In this document: positions 36,789 through 47,062 of the stretch, piece by piece | Layout: every line of letters begins with the position of its first letter | Numbering within the stretch: position 1 is the first letter of the stretch | Assembly (NCBI RefSeq): GCF_023283535.1 | Contig: NZ_JAKILT010000004.1 | Coordinates: 87,485-151,484 of the forward strand | Source: Shewanella sairae | GTDB lineage: Bacteria; Pseudomonadota; Gammaproteobacteria; Enterobacterales; Shewanellaceae | Direction of reading: 5' to 3' | DNA: 64,000 nucleotides | Made by a program: the position numbers and the translations under genes | Notes under the pieces: generated by a model | The model's input: the letters and a program-made list of their open reading frames with translations, nothing else | What the model was told of the DNA's origin: nothing | Database searches by the model: none

Positions 36789-39700
36789 ATGCTAAGGATT
36801 AAGCGGATATTATGCGCCTTTACCGGGCTGGCGATAGTCGTATCAGGAATGACGTTTGGTGACGATACCGAATTATATGTATTTGGTTCTACTGCGCGTT
36901 CAGACTCTCGTCCTCAGGTTCTTATCATTTTTGACAATTCCGGAAGTATGGGGACGGATGAGAATACAGATACATTTTATTCTCGAGGCGATGAAAACCT
37001 TAAAGGGTCAACTAAGCTTTATTATAGCAAAGGTACTGGTGTACCAGAGTTATCGAGTCCAAACTTTTTACTGAATAAAATAAATGGTTGTAAGCGCTCT
37101 AAGACTTATTTAAAAGATTATGGTTTTTTTACAGGTTTTATTCGGGAATATAGCTTCGTAGGGGAAAATGGCAGTTGGTCTGAATTACCTGACTCACTAG
37201 CCTCAACAATTACTCATACTGATTGTTTCGAAGACTTTGATGACTCGAGCAATATAACTTATAAGAATGCGAATAGTATTGATGAGGGACTGCCGGTCGA
37301 TAGCTTGGGTACATCGGCTTCTCCAATCCCTTATACGTTAGTTTCAAATAGCTCTACGGCTCTTGAGCAAGAAGCTGCTTTAGATAAGGCTTTGCTGACA
37401 AACTTTGGTATTGGTAAGTCAGTAACGTTTTATACTGAGAAGTATGTATCGTGGTACCACAGCTCGAAAAGCAAACAGGATATCTCTCGTTTAGAAATTG
37501 CGCAAAGAGTAATAGAAGATACTATTGTAACGACTCCAAGTGTAGATTTTGGGTTGGCAGTTTTTAATTACAATAATGGTAGTAGTGATGATGGTGGTCG
37601 TATCATCTCCGGTATTAAGCGCCTTAATACTACCGAGAAAAAAGCGCTTATCACAACCGTCGGCAATCTAAACGCTGAAACATGGACGCCTCTATGTGAG
37701 ACTTTATATGAGGCTTATCGATACTTCGCGGGGAAATCTCCTCATTTTGCACTCGAAGCCGGTGGAGCATCTCCTGCAAGAGATACGAGTATAGAAAAAA
37801 ATGGTAACTATACTTCTCCATTCGTTGGAAACCAATGTTCAGATCGAGCCTATGTCGTCTATATAACGGATGGGGCACCAACTAGAGATAGCGCCGCAGA
37901 TACGACTGTAAGTGGGATGACGGGATATGATTCTGACAATAAGGTTGATGGCAGTAATTTACCGGCATTAGCCAGTATTATGAATACAGAGGATATTAAT
38001 ACCTCTGTAGATGGAGAGCAATTCGTCACTACCTTTACAATTGGTTTTAGTGATGGCGCATTAAGTGCTGAGCCCATTTTGAAAAAAGCTGCAGAACTTG
38101 GTGGCGGGAAGTATTTTGCTGCTAGCGATGCTTCTGAGCTGCAGTCAGCCCTTTCTAACGTATTTTCCCAAATCCTTGAAATTAATTCTAGCTTCACCTC
38201 TCCCTCTATCGCGAGTAATAACTTTGATAGAACTCAAACGTTTGACTCTGCTTATTACGCCATGTTCTTGCCAAGTAAGGGAGCTCGCTGGATTGGAAAT
38301 ATTAAAAAATTTAAGGTGACAGGAAGCGGTGATATCGTTGACAAAAATGGTGTATTGGCCATTGATGATGAAGGCAACTTAAAATCATCAGCTTGCTCTT
38401 ATTGGACTCCGAATTCTGTTTGTGCTTCAGCCTCTGGTGGTGGAGACGGCAATGATGTCCGCAGTGGTGGCGCCGCTTTAGCCATTAAAGATACAACGTC
38501 TAGAGTGCTGTATGGGAATTTTGGCTCCGGGGGAGCATTAAAGTCTTTTACCAAAGAAAATGCTCAAAATATGGCGGGGAGCGAGACATTACTCGCCGGA
38601 TTTATGGGCGTTGATAAAAGCCAATTAGAGGACACTTTTAGTTGGGCATCAGGTAAAGATGTTGATGACGATAATAATAACTCAAATACAACTGAGCAAC
38701 GTGAAGATATATTTGGTGATCCCCTGCACTCGAAACCTCTAGCGTTAAACTTTGGTAGCCAAAGTTCTCCTGATATTCGAGTGTTAATAGGTACGAATCA
38801 TGGTTTTCTTCACATGCTTAAGGATTTAGGGGACTCTGTAGAGGAAACTTGGGCATTCATGCCTTATGAGTTGTTGCCTAATATTGCTGAGTTAAAAGCA
38901 AATATACCTACTGGTGTGCACTCCGTATACGGCTTGGACTCATCACCTGTAGCCTATACAGAGGAGTCAGCAGATGGAGGTATTGATAAGGCTTGGGTGT
39001 TTATAGGGATGCGACGCGGTGGTAAATCTTATTATGCTTTAGATATTACTAACCCTGATTCGCCTACTTTTATGTGGAAGATCGATCCAAGCTCGACAGG
39101 TATGGGGGAGTTAGGTCAGACTTGGGCGGAACCTGTTGTAACAAAAATACCTGGTTGGCCAATTGGTAATACTGATCCCTCTAGTGCTAAACCCGTTATT
39201 ATTTTCGGGGCAGGTTATGAGCCATCTAATAAGGACCCTGCGTCGGTTGGGACAAACGACTCTCAAGGGAGGGGAGTATTTATTGTTGATGCTGAAACTG
39301 GCAATTTAGTGCATGCATTTGGAGCGGGGGGGGCTGGTAGCTTAACTTCCCTTCCGGGGATAGTGGATAGTATTCCTAATTCTGTTGCAGTCCTAGATTC
39401 AGATGGTGACTCATTAACGGATAGGTTATATGCCACTGATACCGGCGGAAATGTATGGCGAATGGATTTACCATCAGGCTCTCCTTCAAGTTCGGCAAGC
39501 CCTTGGACTGGCTATAAGTTTGCAAGTTTAGGTGGCAATACTACTTCAAATGATAGGCGCTTTTTTGCTGAGCCTGTGGTCGCTCAAACTGTATTTACAA
39601 ATATTTCTGAGGTTAGTGTTACCGTTGATGGTAATACAACGACAACAACAACATATCAGAATGTGCCTTACGACGCAGTAACTATTGGCTCTGGACATAG

Positions 39701-40301
39701 ACCGCACCCAAGTGATTTAGGGCGGACTGATATGTTTTATGTTCTGCAAGATCGCAATGTAATTACTCGTTCATTTGGAGCTGGCGCGTATCCTGTACCT
39801 GATACACTTCTCCTCGCTGACTTATATAATGTAACAAGTGCTCCCCCATCTACAGAAGAGGAGAATATTACCTTTGGAGGTAAGCGAGGTTGGTACTACA
39901 CTTTCGGTTCGACGGGGGAAAAAAGTTTAGCTGCATCGACAATTATCGAGGGGCGAGTATTTTTTACATCTTATGTGCCTAGTGGTAGCTCCAGTGCTAG
40001 TCAGTGTTTAGTTTCTGGTATGGGGAGGTTATATGGCTTTGACTTGCATAAAGGTACCCGTTCTTATACACATGAATATATAGAAATTGGCGAAAGAGTA
40101 CCGGATACGCCTGACTTAGTTATACCACCAAATGGGTCTGATGATTCTTATATGTATCTTATAGGGATAGGCAAAGCGGGTGATGATATGGTTAAAGTTC
40201 CTGACCCTGATGGAAATAATGACTCATGTTTACCAGGCGATAATAAGTGTGTGGGTGGAAGCTTGGGTGTTAATCGTATTTACTATCATATAAATGAGTA
40301 G
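36789..40301 (+). CDS. pilY1: Type IV pilus tip adhesin/assembly factor PilY1
   Basis: The 1170-residue secreted protein caps type IV pili and is needed for their assembly and for surface sensing. After a signal sequence (~1-24), a von Willebrand A domain begins near 43 with DNSGS at residues 49-53 (MIDAS metal site) and AYVVYITDGAPT further on. The C-terminal ~half is the PilY1 beta-propeller; DSDGDSLTD at 870-878 matches the calcium-binding loop, followed by RLYATDTGGNVWRMDL. The segment ~90-330 within the vWA domain is long and poorly conserved. It is the fourth gene of the minor-pilin operon. Confidence 0.94.
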   Translation: MLRIKRILCAFTGLAIVVSGMTFGDDTELYVFGSTARSDSRPQVLIIFDNSGSMGTDENTDTFYSRGDENLKGSTKLYYSKGTGVPELSSPNFLLNKINGCKRSKTYLKDYGFFTGFIREYSFVGENGSWSELPDSLASTITHTDCFEDFDDSSNITYKNANSIDEGLPVDSLGTSASPIPYTLVSNSSTALEQEAALDKALLTNFGIGKSVTFYTEKYVSWYHSSKSKQDISRLEIAQRVIEDTIVTTPSVDFGLAVFNYNNGSSDDGGRIISGIKRLNTTEKKALITTVGNLNAETWTPLCETLYEAYRYFAGKSPHFALEAGGASPARDTSIEKNGNYTSPFVGNQCSDRAYVVYITDGAPTRDSAADTTVSGMTGYDSDNKVDGSNLPALASIMNTEDINTSVDGEQFVTTFTIGFSDGALSAEPILKKAAELGGGKYFAASDASELQSALSNVFSQILEINSSFTSPSIASNNFDRTQTFDSAYYAMFLPSKGARWIGNIKKFKVTGSGDIVDKNGVLAIDDEGNLKSSACSYWTPNSVCASASGGGDGNDVRSGGAALAIKDTTSRVLYGNFGSGGALKSFTKENAQNMAGSETLLAGFMGVDKSQLEDTFSWASGKDVDDDNNNSNTTEQREDIFGDPLHSKPLALNFGSQSSPDIRVLIGTNHGFLHMLKDLGDSVEETWAFMPYELLPNIAELKANIPTGVHSVYGLDSSPVAYTEESADGGIDKAWVFIGMRRGGKSYYALDITNPDSPTFMWKIDPSSTGMGELGQTWAEPVVTKIPGWPIGNTDPSSAKPVIIFGAGYEPSNKDPASVGTNDSQGRGVFIVDAETGNLVHAFGAGGAGSLTSLPGIVDSIPNSVAVLDSDGDSLTDRLYATDTGGNVWRMDLPSGSPSSSASPWTGYKFASLGGNTTSNDRRFFAEPVVAQTVFTNISEVSVTVDGNTTTTTTYQNVPYDAVTIGSGHRPHPSDLGRTDMFYVLQDRNVITRSFGAGAYPVPDTLLLADLYNVTSAPPSTEEENITFGGKRGWYYTFGSTGEKSLAASTIIEGRVFFTSYVPSGSSSASQCLVSGMGRLYGFDLHKGTRSYTHEYIEIGERVPDTPDLVIPPNGSDDSYMYLIGIGKAGDDMVKVPDPDGNNDSCLPGDNKCVGGSLGVNRIYYHINE

Positions 40302-40304
40302 GTT

Positions 40305-40688
40305 ATGAAACAGAAGGGATTTAGTTTAATAGAGTTAATGATAGTGGTTGCTATTATTGGGATTTTGGCAAGTATTGCTTACCCGTCTTATGTGCAGCAT
40401 GTTGCTAAAAGCGCCAGAGCAGATGGCGTTGCAGGCTTAATGAATGTCGCTAATTTACAAGAACAATATTATTTAGATAATCGGCAGTACACTGCTGATA
40501 TGACAGATTTGGGATTAAACGCTGACCCGTATGTTGTTGAGAATGGTTTTTATCGTATTGACTCTACAGGGACAACTAGTTTTATTGCAACGGCAACCGC
40601 TATAGGGGCTCAAGCTTCGAGGGATAGCCAATGTGCTGTAATACAGATTACTGAAACAGGCAGCCGCAGCCCACAGGAGTGTTGGTAA
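40305..40688 (+). CDS. pilE: Type IV minor pilin PilE
   Basis: The 127-residue prepilin has KG|FSLIELMIVVAIIGILASIAYPSYVQHV, with Glu5 and a standard pilin helix, and two C-terminal Cys (SQCAVIQ...PQECW) that should form the pilin disulfide loop. Size and position after pilY1 fit minor pilin PilE rather than the major pilin. Its stop codon overlaps the start of the next small gene by one base. Confidence 0.9.
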   Translation: MKQKGFSLIELMIVVAIIGILASIAYPSYVQHVAKSARADGVAGLMNVANLQEQYYLDNRQYTADMTDLGLNADPYVVENGFYRIDSTGTTSFIATATAIGAQASRDSQCAVIQITETGSRSPQECW

Positions 40689-40984
40689 TGATTAGGGGAA
40701 TAATTGGTATTATTGCACTTACGTCTACAGGTGCTTTTGCTTCGGTGAAAGAGCTGAAAGAATATAAGTGTTACGTTATTACAGATTTTGGAGAGCAGAT
40801 AACGCTTTATAGGTGGCCAGCGGATAGGGTTAAAGTGAATATGAGTAGATTACCTATGAAGAAAGTACCTAAATCTGGACCAGGAGTCCGACCTATAATT
40901 AGAGATGTTGTAGAGTGCGTGGAGAGTGATCGTGACTTTAGCAAACCTGCAGGGAATGAATTAGATAGGAATTTAGCCCGTTAG
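40688..40984 (+). CDS. TapY2-like small type IV pilus protein
   Basis: This 98-residue protein has a signal peptide (MIRGIIGIIALTSTGAFA) and a mature part beginning SVKELKEYKCYVITDFGEQI with two Cys. Size, position directly after pilE and translational coupling (ATG overlaps the pilE stop) fit the TapY2 family seen next to Aeromonas and Shewanella type IV pilus genes. I chose ATG 40688; a GTG at 40679 is in frame but lies inside pilE. Its molecular role is unknown. Confidence 0.65.
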   Translation: MIRGIIGIIALTSTGAFASVKELKEYKCYVITDFGEQITLYRWPADRVKVNMSRLPMKKVPKSGPGVRPIIRDVVECVESDRDFSKPAGNELDRNLAR

Positions 40985-41064
40985 TTGTTGAGAGGGGGAT
41001 TTAGTTTAATCAGTAACTTCCTCAAGCTAAATTCTGTTTAAAGACGATATTTGATTTCGCTGTC

Positions 41065-41580
41065 TTAGTTACAGACTATGGTGCCTGAGGTAAACTTTAC
41101 TTTCCCCGATATGCTCAATGTTAGCCCCTTTGAGTCGGTGCTCGTCTGGCTTCCAGGGCAGTAGTTAAAGCTTCCTGAGCTAAAGCCGCCACTTACAAAA
41201 CCATCATTTCCGATTGTGATACTATTTTGGTCATAGTCAATAAAATCATTATCGTTAAAACTAGCGAGCTCTAGCAGGACTTGATCTGTTCCATCAATTG
41301 TATTTATTGTGCCATTATCGATAAATACGCTTGCTCCGTTAATCCAGTCATTGCTGCAAGTATTGCCATTTAAGGGGCATAATGTAACACGGGAGCCATA
41401 GCTAAGAGCATGATTTCGACTGAACAGTATCGCTTGCTGAATTGTACGGATATTACTTTCTGCTCGGTAGCTCTCATACATGGAAGTTAATGAAGGCACG
41501 CCCATAGTCAGCATAATAGCGGCAATCGCAATGGTAACCATCAACTCCACAAGCGTGAGTCCTAGTTGTTTAATGTGCAT
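41065..41580 (-). CDS. FimT/GspH-family pseudopilin (copy 1)
   Basis: The 171-residue protein begins LG|LTLVELMVTIAIAAIMLTMGV with Glu5 and belongs to the FimT/GspH pseudopilin family; FimT binds DNA during natural transformation in some bacteria. ESNIRTIQQAILFSRNHALSYGSRVTLCPL closely matches a second copy ~660 bases to the right. Cys residues at the CPL motif, in CSN, in YCPG and at the C-terminus (VCN) are shared with that copy. It is convergent with the minor-pilin operon. No strong terminator separates them. Confidence 0.87.
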   Translation of the reverse strand: MHIKQLGLTLVELMVTIAIAAIMLTMGVPSLTSMYESYRAESNIRTIQQAILFSRNHALSYGSRVTLCPLNGNTCSNDWINGASVFIDNGTINTIDGTDQVLLELASFNDNDFIDYDQNSITIGNDGFVSGGFSSGSFNYCPGSQTSTDSKGLTLSISGKVKFTSGTIVCN

Positions 41581-41728
41581 TACGAACCTCTCAAGTTTTG
41601 ACTTACCAAATTGTCATTATATTGTTATTGATGTTGGTAACTAATCAATACTAGCAAAGTCAACGATGTGATTAAACTTAAAGCATGCGCTGATTGATTT
41701 TAATCACCAAAGAGGTCGGTTTTTAGGA

Positions 41729-42244
41729 TTAACTTTTGGCACATATTACTGGTTTTGTAGATAGCCGTACTCGTCCTGATTGGCTAACAATTATTGAACG
41801 TGAATATTTATTATCAAACGCGTCAGGGCAATAGCGTAGTGTCCCGTTCGTTCCTGAAGCTAGGCCCTCAGGTTGGAATCTAATTGCTGCTCGGTTGTAA
41901 GTGACAAAGTCATTTTTACTGAATGGACCTAGTGTGTGTATAACTTGATCTACGCCATCTAGTGTATTGGATGTAGATGAATCGGTGAACACAGTTATTT
42001 TTTGTTGCCAATTATTAGTACATATTTGCGCTTGTAAAGGGCATACGGTAACCCTCAGCCCATACGCAATAGCATAGTTTCTAGCTAATTGAATTGATTG
42101 TTGAATTGTTCGTATATTTGAATCGGAACGAACATGAGCATAAATAGATTTGAGAGATAAAGTTGCGATGGAAATTAATATAGTTACGACTACCATAGCG
42201 ACCATAAGCTCTGTCACAGTAAATCCTGCCGACTTTTTTAACAT
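41729..42244 (-). CDS. FimT/GspH-family pseudopilin (copy 2)
   Basis: This protein is also 171 residues and begins AG|FTVTELMVAMVVVTILISIAT. DSNIRTIQQSIQLARNYAIAYG and RVTVCPL mirror copy 1, as does the Cys pattern (CPL, CTN, YCPD, VICAKS), so the two arose by duplication and have diverged. It lies upstream of copy 1 on the same strand, 148 bases away, and may be cotranscribed with it. Which of the two serves pilus assembly or DNA uptake is not clear. Confidence 0.87.
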   Translation of the reverse strand: MLKKSAGFTVTELMVAMVVVTILISIATLSLKSIYAHVRSDSNIRTIQQSIQLARNYAIAYGLRVTVCPLQAQICTNNWQQKITVFTDSSTSNTLDGVDQVIHTLGPFSKNDFVTYNRAAIRFQPEGLASGTNGTLRYCPDAFDNKYSRSIIVSQSGRVRLSTKPVICAKS

Positions 42245-42320
42245 ATAAACTCCTTTTTGTTATACGCATATTTACTTCCTGTAAATATGGAAAAACTTCG
42301 TTTTAGCCAAGTATAGTTAG

Positions 42321-42815
<495 letters not shown>

Positions 42816-42822
42816 CTCTTTC

Positions 42823-42866
42823 ACTTTTTCGCATTACCTAGGCTTAATTAGGTAATGCGAAAAAGT
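42823..42866. repeat. Perfect 18-base inverted repeat
   Basis: ACTTTTTCGCATTACCTA and its exact complement flank GGCTTAAT, between the convergent glnB and nagR genes. The T-rich side is on the 5' arm in both orientations, so it is not a standard terminator, though the hairpin would be very stable. Confidence 0.8.
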
Positions 42867-42889
42867 AGAATGCTATTAGCAAGGTTTTG

Positions 42890-43906
42890 TTAGTTTTGTG
42901 GCCGCGCAGTTGAATCTCTAATCACTGGTTCTGGTAAGAAAACTTTACCTAATTGAGTCGATTTCTCTTTTCTTTTTGCTATTAATAATTCCGTTGCAAT
43001 TTGCGCAATTTGTTCATTTGGCTGGTGGACAGTCGTTAGTTTCGGCCAGGTTTGACGAGAAAATGGGCTGTCCTCGAAACCAACTATGGATATTTCAGAT
43101 GGAATATCAACACCTTCAAGCCTTGCAGCAAATAATGCACCAGCTGCAATCTCATCATTACAAGCGACAATTGCACTCGGTCTAACACTCTTGTCTAATA
43201 GATTTTTAGCACCTTCGACACCTGACTCAAAAGAGTATTTACCGCTGATAATAAAATCTTCATTGATAGCTAGCTGATTATTAGCTAAGGCTTGTTTATA
43301 GCCAGCTAAGCGTTCTTTTGTTGATGCATGCTCATAGTCACCGCTTAAAAAGGCGATATTTTTATGGCCAAGATCGATTAGATGTTGGGTTATTGAAATT
43401 GCGCCAGACCTATCATTTACCAATACGGCTAAACCATTACCTGTTGCTACTTTCTCACCTGCGATGATTCTTACATAGCTAGCATCAATTTTATCTAGAG
43501 CATTCAAAATAACCGGGTCTTCTGACAATGGTGGTGTTAGCACTAAGCCTGATAAACGATTATGTTTAACTAACGTGGTTAACTCTTCGCATATATTGTC
43601 AGCTTTTGAATTGCAAGGGTGAATTAACAACTCATAACCAAGATCTTTGCAGGCTGACAAAATACCATTTTGCATATCAATTATATAGTAAGCGTTGGGG
43701 TTATCATAAATAAAACCAATGACATAAGACTTAGTTCCCGCTAAGTTCCTAGCTGCTAAATTAGGCTGGTAATTCAGCTCTTTAATCGCATTATTGACTT
43801 TATCAATAGTGAGCTGTTTTACAGATGGTTCATTATTAGTAACTCGTGACACTGTTTTTATCGATACGCCAGCGTATTTAGCGACATCATTTATGGTGAC
43901 TTTCAT
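42890..43906 (-). CDS. nagR: LacI-family repressor of the GlcNAc/chitin regulon
   Basis: The 338-residue protein has a LacI helix-turn-helix (INDVAKYAGVSIKTVSRVTN, residues ~5-24), the hinge, and a periplasmic-binding-protein-like effector domain (AIVACNDEIAAGALFAARLEG, then SIVGFEDSPFSRQTWPKLTTV). It is assigned as NagR because it flanks a full GlcNAc locus and five LacI-type palindromes precede the units of that locus. In Shewanella, NagR represses the GlcNAc genes and is relieved by GlcNAc metabolites. An operator at 44250-44265 lies 344 bases upstream of its start, in the shared divergent region. Confidence 0.88.
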   Translation of the reverse strand: MKVTINDVAKYAGVSIKTVSRVTNNEPSVKQLTIDKVNNAIKELNYQPNLAARNLAGTKSYVIGFIYDNPNAYYIIDMQNGILSACKDLGYELLIHPCNSKADNICEELTTLVKHNRLSGLVLTPPLSEDPVILNALDKIDASYVRIIAGEKVATGNGLAVLVNDRSGAISITQHLIDLGHKNIAFLSGDYEHASTKERLAGYKQALANNQLAINEDFIISGKYSFESGVEGAKNLLDKSVRPSAIVACNDEIAAGALFAARLEGVDIPSEISIVGFEDSPFSRQTWPKLTTVHQPNEQIAQIATELLIAKRKEKSTQLGKVFLPEPVIRDSTARPQN

Positions 43907-44325
43907 TAAGCGTATTCTCGTTAGTTACTCACTTTTGATTACTAGTGGGTGCAACATAAAATTAACAAATGGCGTTTTTCACAGGCGTTTAGCCCGAATA
44001 ATTAACGATATAGTGCGAACTTTTACGCCATTTAGCAATGAGAATAGGTCAACTTTTTACGTTTAAACATCGAGTAAAAAAAAAGTCTAATTGCTAGTTA
44101 CATTTTTTTACAAAGCTTAACTTACTGTATTTAATTAACAATTAATAAATGTGTAGCATACTTATGTTGCTTGATTTGGGTGTGAGTGCGCTATTGGTTA
44201 TTTTGTTGTGGCGCAGCTGTTAATAATTGTGTAATGTTTGCACTAGGCATGACAGCGTTGTCATTCCGGTTCTGGAATGGTTATGGATATAAAAAAAGAT
44301 AATAAGTTATGGAAGGGAAAACGAG
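43907..44325. other. Divergent region between nagR and the TonB receptor gene
   Basis: About 420 AT-rich bases hold no gene. The only clear element is a NagR operator near the right end. Confidence 0.6.
44250..44265. promoter_or_regulatory. NagR operator 1 (TonB receptor/halogenase unit)
   Basis: ATGACAGCGTTGTCAT is a near-perfect palindrome found five times in this locus. The TTGTCA of its right half followed 17 bases later by TATGGA could form the promoter of the TonB-receptor gene, so repressor binding would cover the -35 region. The receptor starts 60 bases downstream. Confidence 0.85.
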
Positions 44326-46974
44326 ATGCGACCATCTACATTTAAGAAAAGTGTTCTAGCAACAAATATCGCGTTAATGCTTGGGACTGCAGTTTCTATG
44401 TCTGCAGTTGCTGCAGAAGCGGATTCAGCAGCTACAGCTGATGAAAACATTGAAAAAATAGAAGTTCGTGGTTTACGTGCTTCAATGAAAGCTTCAATCA
44501 ACTCTAAGCGTTTTTCAAATGCTGTTGTTGATGCTGTAAATGCTGAAGACATTGGTAAGTTTCCAGATAACAATGTGGCAGAGGCATTAGGCCGTGTGCC
44601 TGGTGTGACTGTTTCAAAACAGTTTGGTGAAGGCTCTGCTGTATCGATTCGTGGCGCTTCAAATGCACTGACAATGACTACGTTAAATGGCCAAAATGTA
44701 GCTTCTACAGGTTGGTATTCACAGCAAGCAATTGACCGTACATTTAACTATTCAATGCTGCCACCAGAACTGATTGCTGGTATGGAAGTTTATAAGTCAT
44801 CTCAAGCAGACTTACTTGAAGGTGGTATTGGTGGAACTGTAGTTGTTAATACTCGTAAGCCATTAGATATGGATTCTTTCACTGTATTTGGTTCAGTTAA
44901 AGGGACATACTCTACTGCTTCAGAAGAGACAGATCCTAGCCTTTCAGGTCTTGTAAGCTGGAAGAATGATGACGAAACATTTGGTGCGTTAGTTGCTCTG
45001 GCCAAATCAGATTATTCTTTAGTACGCCGTGGTAATGAAGCACTACCTGTATGGGGAGGTCGTATTGCGCCAACTCATTTCGAGCAAAACCGTGACCGTA
45101 CAGCTGCCGATGTAACTCTACAATATGCACCAACTGAAGATTTAGAGTTTGGTCTGCATTATATGAACTTAGACTTAGCAGCTGACAGTGTTAACACTCA
45201 GGTTTGGATCCCACAAGATACAGGCAACTGTGAAACGAATGCTCAAGGTGCACCAATTAAGTGTACGACTGATCAAGCATGGGTTGATGCGAATGGCGCT
45301 GGTGGTAATGCTTACTGGGAAACTCGTCCTCGCCAAGCTACCATGAAAACTGAATTAGTTTCTTTTGATTTTGCTTATCAAGGTGATAGCTATAAGTTAG
45401 AAGCTGAAGTCGGTGCTTCAAAAGCAACCGGCGGTACAGGTATTGAAACTAATTTAGCGTATATCTCAGGTGTTGGTGGAGCTGTTGGAACGATTGACGC
45501 TACTGGTGATCAAGTAGACTTCGATATGGCACCTAATGATTACCAGCTACCATCGAAAGGTGAGTACATGAGCTGGGAAGGTTTACAGCCAAACGTTGTA
45601 CAGCAACCACGTGAAGATAAAGAGCAGTATGTACAAGCAGATCTAACATTCGATGTAGACTTCGGTGCTATTAGCTCTATCAAGACAGGTGCTCGTTGGT
45701 CTAAACATACTGTCGAACAAGATCAGTTACGTGCAACGCTAAGTAACTATGATGGCGCTGCAGATAGCTTAATTTACGACGGTTCTGATTTCCAAGATGG
45801 CACATTGACTGCTGGTATGGACGGTTTTGTTATTCCAAGACCTAATGCTGGTGCTATTTATGCTTATACAAATGAAAATGTTGGTGAATGGGTTCAAGAT
45901 CGCAGTGGCTACGGTGAGCTAGAAGAAACTAACATTGCTGCTTACTTAATGGCTAACTTTGAAGGTGATGGCTTCCGCGGTAATGTTGGTTTCCGTTATG
46001 TAAACACTGAAGTTGAAGCTAGTTCTTATGCAACTGGTGACAGTGGTAATGTTGAGCTAATTCCGATTAACGCAGCATTCACTAATAACATCAACACTGA
46101 AGAAGGTAGTTACAACGAAGTATTACCTAGCGTAAACATTGCTTTTGATGTTGCTCAAGATGTTATTGTTCGTGTATCTGCTGCGCAAGTAATGAGTCGT
46201 CCTAACTATAACGACATGTTCAATAACCGTGCTATCAGTGGTTATAACGATAATTCAACAGGTAACGAAGCAGTTACAATTGGTAATCCGAACCTAAGTC
46301 CATTTAAAGCTTTTCAGTCTGACTTAGGCTTTGAGTGGTATTACAATGACGCTAGCCTACTTGCAATGACTTACTTCTTGAAAGAAGTAAACACATTTAC
46401 CACCTTCACCTCAGTACCTGATCAGCAAATTGGTTTAGTAGACCCAGGTTCAGGAGTAGATTCATGGGATATCGAAACTTATGTTGATGGCCAAGGTGGT
46501 CGAATCGAAGGTATCGAATTCCAGCTACAACATGACATGGGTAATGGTTTTGGCGGTGTCTTAAACTATACCTTTGCTGAAGCAACTGCTGATGCAAGTA
46601 ATTATGTTGATGGTAACGATGTCTTCTCTGATTCATCTAAGCATACTACTAACGTAGTGGGTTACTATGAGAATGATTCTTTCACTGCACGTGCAGCTTA
46701 CACATGGCGTAGTGAGTACATGATCCGTGAGACAGGATTCTATGGTGCTCGTGAAGTACAGCCATACGGCACTCTTGATTTAGGTCTAACATATGACTTC
46801 TTAGATCACTTCACAATCACTGCAGATGTGTCAAACATTCTTGAGGAAGATCAGCTTCATGTTGGTCGTGACCAAGGTACAGTACCTGTAAACCTTCGTA
46901 CATCTGATGGTTACCCAGCGTACTCTTACCAAGGTGAAGCTCGTTACTCAGTAGGACTTCAATTCCGTTACTAA
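44326..46974 (+). CDS. TonB-dependent receptor, probably for chitooligosaccharides
   Basis: This 882-residue outer-membrane transporter has a signal peptide ending near SAVAAEAD (~residue 30), then a TonB box-like region (IEKIEVRGLRAS), a plug domain (~50-175: FPDNNVAEALGRVPGVTVSK, SIRGASNALTMTTLNGQNV, LEGGIGGTVVVNTRKP) and a 22-strand barrel ending SVGLQFRY with a terminal aromatic residue. It belongs to the Xanthomonas/Caulobacter carbohydrate-type TonB receptors. The NagR operator in front implies chitin oligosaccharide uptake; the ligand itself is inferred. It heads a unit with a halogenase-like gene 88 bases downstream, although a terminator lies in between. Confidence 0.9.
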   Translation: MRPSTFKKSVLATNIALMLGTAVSMSAVAAEADSAATADENIEKIEVRGLRASMKASINSKRFSNAVVDAVNAEDIGKFPDNNVAEALGRVPGVTVSKQFGEGSAVSIRGASNALTMTTLNGQNVASTGWYSQQAIDRTFNYSMLPPELIAGMEVYKSSQADLLEGGIGGTVVVNTRKPLDMDSFTVFGSVKGTYSTASEETDPSLSGLVSWKNDDETFGALVALAKSDYSLVRRGNEALPVWGGRIAPTHFEQNRDRTAADVTLQYAPTEDLEFGLHYMNLDLAADSVNTQVWIPQDTGNCETNAQGAPIKCTTDQAWVDANGAGGNAYWETRPRQATMKTELVSFDFAYQGDSYKLEAEVGASKATGGTGIETNLAYISGVGGAVGTIDATGDQVDFDMAPNDYQLPSKGEYMSWEGLQPNVVQQPREDKEQYVQADLTFDVDFGAISSIKTGARWSKHTVEQDQLRATLSNYDGAADSLIYDGSDFQDGTLTAGMDGFVIPRPNAGAIYAYTNENVGEWVQDRSGYGELEETNIAAYLMANFEGDGFRGNVGFRYVNTEVEASSYATGDSGNVELIPINAAFTNNINTEEGSYNEVLPSVNIAFDVAQDVIVRVSAAQVMSRPNYNDMFNNRAISGYNDNSTGNEAVTIGNPNLSPFKAFQSDLGFEWYYNDASLLAMTYFLKEVNTFTTFTSVPDQQIGLVDPGSGVDSWDIETYVDGQGGRIEGIEFQLQHDMGNGFGGVLNYTFAEATADASNYVDGNDVFSDSSKHTTNVVGYYENDSFTARAAYTWRSEYMIRETGFYGAREVQPYGTLDLGLTYDFLDHFTITADVSNILEEDQLHVGRDQGTVPVNLRTSDGYPAYSYQGEARYSVGLQFRY

Positions 46975-47001
46975 TTATCATCTGATATAGATGATATGAT
47001 G

Positions 47002-47027
47002 AAAGCCCGGTTTATCCGGGCTTTTTA
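47002..47027 (+). terminator. Terminator after the TonB receptor gene
   Basis: AAAGCCCGG, TTTAT and CCGGGCTTT form a 9-base-pair hairpin with extra T residues. Expression of the halogenase-like gene downstream would need readthrough. Confidence 0.85.
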
Positions 47028-47062
47028 TTGCTTGCAATTCAAATTGATTTCGAAGGTTGATT

